Assembly (NCBI GenBank): GCA_020632715.1
Contig: JACKFA010000003.1
Location: 558,001-622,000 of the forward strand
Length of the DNA stretch: 64,000 nt
Direction: 5' to 3'
Origin: Deltaproteobacteria bacterium
GTDB taxonomy: Bacteria; Myxococcota_A; UBA9042; PHBI01
Positions 61,792 to 64,000 of this stretch are shown here, piece after piece. The notes beneath the pieces are model-generated. The model was not told the DNA's origin. It saw only the letters and a program-made list of their open reading frames with translations, and ran no database searches. Position 1 is the first letter of the stretch. Each line of letters starts with the position of its first letter. Made by a program: the position numbers and the translations under genes.

Positions 61792-61930
61792 GCACGAGGT
61801 TCGTGCAGCACGAAGATCGTGTCAACTCGGCGCACGAAGATCGTGCGGCCTGCACGAACCTCGTGCACTGCTGGCCTGATCTCGTGCGCGCAGCACGAAG
61901 TTCGTGCTGCGAATGGCACGAACTTCGTGC
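61792..61930. promoter_or_regulatory. Seven-copy palindromic operator array of the toxin-antitoxin unit
   Basis: Copies of GCACGAnnnTCGTGC at 61792-61806, 61808-61822, 61832-61846, 61852-61866, 61893-61907 and 61916-61930, with one decayed copy at 61873-61887 (only the right half intact). Centres are 16 to 24 bp apart, mostly 20-21. The central three bases vary (GGT, AGA, ACC, AGT, ACT), as expected if only the arms are read by the protein. Confidence 0.85.
61797..61825 (-). promoter_or_regulatory. Toxin-antitoxin promoter, leaderless
   Basis: On the minus strand TTGACA (61825-61820), a 17-nt spacer and GAACCT (61802-61797), seven bases before the ATG at 61789. Operator copy 2 lies in the spacer and reaches the -35; copy 1 covers the -10 and the transcription start. 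Confidence 0.65.
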
Positions 61931-61975
61931 GCCGCGCGGAGAGCGTGCGGGCGGCCCGGCGCGGAGATTCGCCTT

Positions 61976-63475
61976 CTACTTCGAGAGGATGGCGCGCGCC
62001 GCGAGCCCGCCGGGCCCGAGCGTCAGGCCGCCGCCCGGGTGCGTCGCGCCGCCACCGACGTAGAGCCCCGCGATGGGGGTCCGGTGGGCGCCGCAGTGGA
62101 CGCTCGGCCGCAGGAAGAGGAGCTGGTCGGGCGCGTGCTCCCCGTGGAGGACGTGGCCGCCGGTCACGCCGTAGCGCTCGGCGATGTCGGGCGGGGCAAG
62201 CACCTCCATGTGGGCGACGCGGTCGCGCACCGTCGGGCAGTGGCGCGAGAGGACGTCGAGCGCGGCGCGGCCGAAGCGCTGCCGGGCGTCGTCGGTCCAG
62301 CCGCCGGCGAGATCGTAGGACGCGGCGTGGGCGACGATCGAGGCGACCGCGTGCCCCGGGGCCGTCGCCATGTCCTCGCGGACGACCACGTCGAGCGCCG
62401 GCGCCTCGGCGGCCGCGCGGTACTTCGCCGCGTCGAAGGCGCGCTCGACGTCGTCGAGGCTCGGCGTCGCCCGGAGCGCTGTGATCCGGTTCCCGGCGGC
62501 GTCCTCGAGCGGCCCCGTGAGCGCGAGGTGCACCTTCACGGTGGTCCCGCGCATCCGGTAGCGCTTCGCGTCCTCGACGAGCCCGAGCGGGAGGTCCGTC
62601 GGCCCCGAGAGGCAGAGGAAGGTCGACCTCGGGTCGAGCGTCGAGAGCACGGCGTCGGCCGTGACCTTCTCGCCCGAGGCGAGCTCGACGCCCGAGACGC
62701 GCGCGCCATCGGACAGGATCCGCGTGACGCGGGCCCCCGTGTGGAGGTGCGCGCCGTGGGCCTTCGCCGCGGCCACCACGGCCTTGACGAGCGCCGGCGC
62801 GCCCCCGACGACCGCGGGCCCCGAGAGCGCCGCCCGGACGAGCGCCGTCGTCGCCGTGTGGGCCGACCACGGGCCCGTGAACGAGCCCTCGACCGCCGGC
62901 AGCGAGAGCGCCGCCGCGAGCGGCTCCGAGAGCCCGAGGCTGCGCGTCCAGTCGGCGACGCACATCGGCGCCACCTGCATCAGCTCGAGCATCGTCGCCG
63001 CGCCCAAGCGGCGCACGGCGAGCCCCGTCTTCAGGAGCGAGAGCAGGCTCGCCCGCGGGTCGAGCGGCGCCTGGTCCATGATCCTCGCGAGCACGGGCCG
63101 CACGGCGTCGACGAGCGCCGTGTAGCGCCGCACCCCGTCCGCGTCGCCGGGGCCGACGTCGCCGCTGACCTCGGCCCCGCGGAGCGTGATGGCGCCCCGC
63201 TCCGTCGGGATCGTGACGGCCGCTGGCGACGCCTCGCGCTGGAGCCCGTGCTGCGCGAGCCCGAGGGCGTCGGCGACCCACGGCCGGACCATCGCCGTGT
63301 CGTGGAGGAGCCCGGGGGCCGTGTACCCGTCGGCGAACGGCACCCCCGCGGCGAGCCCGCCGAGCGCGTCGCGCGCCTCGTAGACGTGCACCTCGCGCCC
63401 GGCCTTGGCGAGGAGCCCGGCCGCCGCGAGCCCGTTGAGCCCGCCCCCGATGACGATGACCTTGGCGCCGCTCAT
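61976..63475 (-). CDS. FAD-dependent oxidoreductase, PYROXD2/CrtI-like
   Basis: 499 residues. An N-terminal dinucleotide-binding site VIVIGGGLNGLAAAGLLAKA, then the second FAD contact GARVTRILSDGARVSGVEL, and a C-terminal LYVGGGATHPGGGLTLGPGG that is close to the phytoene-desaturase signature. The pattern THPGGG and the YEARDALGG start match the PYROXD2 branch rather than carotenoid desaturases. Overlaps the upstream paralogue by ATGA. Substrate unknown. Confidence 0.87.
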   Translation of the reverse strand: MSGAKVIVIGGGLNGLAAAGLLAKAGREVHVYEARDALGGLAAGVPFADGYTAPGLLHDTAMVRPWVADALGLAQHGLQREASPAAVTIPTERGAITLRGAEVSGDVGPGDADGVRRYTALVDAVRPVLARIMDQAPLDPRASLLSLLKTGLAVRRLGAATMLELMQVAPMCVADWTRSLGLSEPLAAALSLPAVEGSFTGPWSAHTATTALVRAALSGPAVVGGAPALVKAVVAAAKAHGAHLHTGARVTRILSDGARVSGVELASGEKVTADAVLSTLDPRSTFLCLSGPTDLPLGLVEDAKRYRMRGTTVKVHLALTGPLEDAAGNRITALRATPSLDDVERAFDAAKYRAAAEAPALDVVVREDMATAPGHAVASIVAHAASYDLAGGWTDDARQRFGRAALDVLSRHCPTVRDRVAHMEVLAPPDIAERYGVTGGHVLHGEHAPDQLLFLRPSVHCGAHRTPIAGLYVGGGATHPGGGLTLGPGGLAARAILSK

Positions 63476-64000
63476 ACCGCGCGCTCCTTCAGCATCCGCT
63501 CCGCCGCGAGCTTCCCGGGGGCGCCCATGATGCCGCCGCCCGGGTGCGTCCCGCTCCCGCACATCCAGAGCCCGCGCACGGGCGTCCGGTAGCGCGCCCA
63601 GCCGGGCGCCGGGCGCAGGAAGAAGAGCTGCTCGAGCGAGAGCTCGCCGTGGAAGATGTTCCCCTCGGTGAGCCCGAAGTCCTTCTCGAGGTCCCACGGG
63701 GTCAGGACCTGCCGATACAGGATCGACTCCTTCAGGCCGGGCGCGTACTCGGCGAGCGTGTCGACGACGGCGTCGCCGAAGGCGTCGCGCTGGTTCGGCC
63801 AGTCCGCGGCACCCTCCTTCAGGTGGTAGGGCGCGTACTGCACGAAGATGCTCATCACGTGCTTGCCCGGCGGCGCGACCGTCGGGTCCGTGAGCGACGG
63901 GATGACCACGTTCAGGTAGGGGCGCCGCGAGAAGGCGCCGTACTTCGCCTCGTCGTAGGCGCGCTCGAGGTAGTCGATGCTCGGCGCGATGGCGATGTCG
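63472..64000 (-). CDS. FAD-dependent oxidoreductase, PYROXD2-like, 5'-partial
   Basis: The C-terminal 176 codons are in the window; the frame continues past the right edge. It reads IAIAPSIDYLERAYDEAKYG, then the HGELSLEQLFFLRPAPGW and RGLWMCGSGTHPGGGIMGAP motifs, paralogous to the next gene (same order of motifs). The pair looks like a duplicated two-gene operon, coupled by ATGA. Confidence 0.85.
   Translation of the reverse strand, partial: DIAIAPSIDYLERAYDEAKYGAFSRRPYLNVVIPSLTDPTVAPPGKHVMSIFVQYAPYHLKEGAADWPNQRDAFGDAVVDTLAEYAPGLKESILYRQVLTPWDLEKDFGLTEGNIFHGELSLEQLFFLRPAPGWARYRTPVRGLWMCGSGTHPGGGIMGAPGKLAAERMLKERAV

Noticed and set aside
61792..61930. CRISPR-like array
   Set aside because: The units are 15-bp perfect palindromes with spacing near two helical turns and no unique 30-40 bp spacers; they flank a toxin-antitoxin promoter.
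61976..64000. Carotenoid biosynthesis cluster (two CrtI desaturases)
   Set aside because: The motifs fit the PYROXD2 branch and no crtB, crtE or cyclase gene is in view.
1..64000. tRNA, rRNA, insertion sequences, prophage or plasmid origin
   Set aside because: I saw no cloverleaf, no transposase or integrase reading frame, no terminal repeats and no DnaA-box cluster; absence by eye is not proof.

Overview
The window is about 72% G+C, densely coded DNA from a deltaproteobacterial-type chromosome, most likely Myxococcota. The lineage call rests on a lipase-like protein ending in a MYXO-CTERM-type tail (Cys, one membrane helix, Arg cluster), a giant secreted EGF-repeat/Ig-like/propeller protein, many lipoproteins, and LexA-like boxes that resemble the Myxococcus consensus. 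No rRNA, tRNA, insertion sequence, prophage or CRISPR array was seen.

Layout. 1-17.5 kb: the 3' part of one gene for a >5,800-residue surface protein with cohesin-like, dockerin-like, EGF, LamG, HAF, Asp-box, cadherin-like and propeller modules, including a ~4.2 kb internal duplication. 17.5-24.4 kb: GFA-family protein, NAD+ ligase LigA, FolC, PPK2 kinase, DUF421, Sel1 and DUF1003 proteins. 24.5-28.3 kb: GH31 lipoprotein and, convergent to it, a lipoprotein built from the core of the flagellar hook protein FlgE. 28.3-32.7 kb: a two-gene RND efflux unit. 32.9-36.7 kb: a 1,247-residue Lys/Thr/Ser-rich protein of unknown function. 36.8-45.0 kb: housekeeping and small genes (AHSA1, NDH-2, phosphoesterase, two GNATs, CAP, YcxB-like, FKBP, lipoprotein). 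45.0-47.1 kb: TetR regulator and lipase-like gene with a set of shared palindromic operators. 47.2-52.8 kb: an ImuA-ImuB-DnaE2 SOS mutagenesis cassette with LexA-like boxes in two promoters. 53.0-58.0 kb: a three-gene formate dehydrogenase whose catalytic subunit is read through an in-frame UGA as selenocysteine, with a visible SECIS hairpin. 58.0-61.1 kb: orphan Fis-type helix-turn-helix, rhomboid protease, GST and VOC proteins. 61.15-61.93 kb: an RHH/PIN toxin-antitoxin pair with a phased array of seven operator-like palindromes. 61.98-64 kb: two PYROXD2/CrtI-like FAD oxidoreductases, the upstream one cut by the window end.

Gene organisation and regulation. Many neighbours overlap by ATGA or GTGA, implying translational coupling (rnd-mfp, fdhABC, PIN-RHH, GST-VOC, Sel1-DUF1003, CAP-GNAT). 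Several genes lack a Shine-Dalgarno sequence and instead carry a -35/-10 pair whose -10 lies only 6-8 nt before the start codon, which predicts leaderless mRNAs. The most unusual items are the FlgE-core lipoprotein, the toxin-antitoxin operator array, the TetR operator set around a Cys-nucleophile lipase-like protein, and the long K/T/S protein whose N-terminus resembles proteins linked to contractile injection systems.
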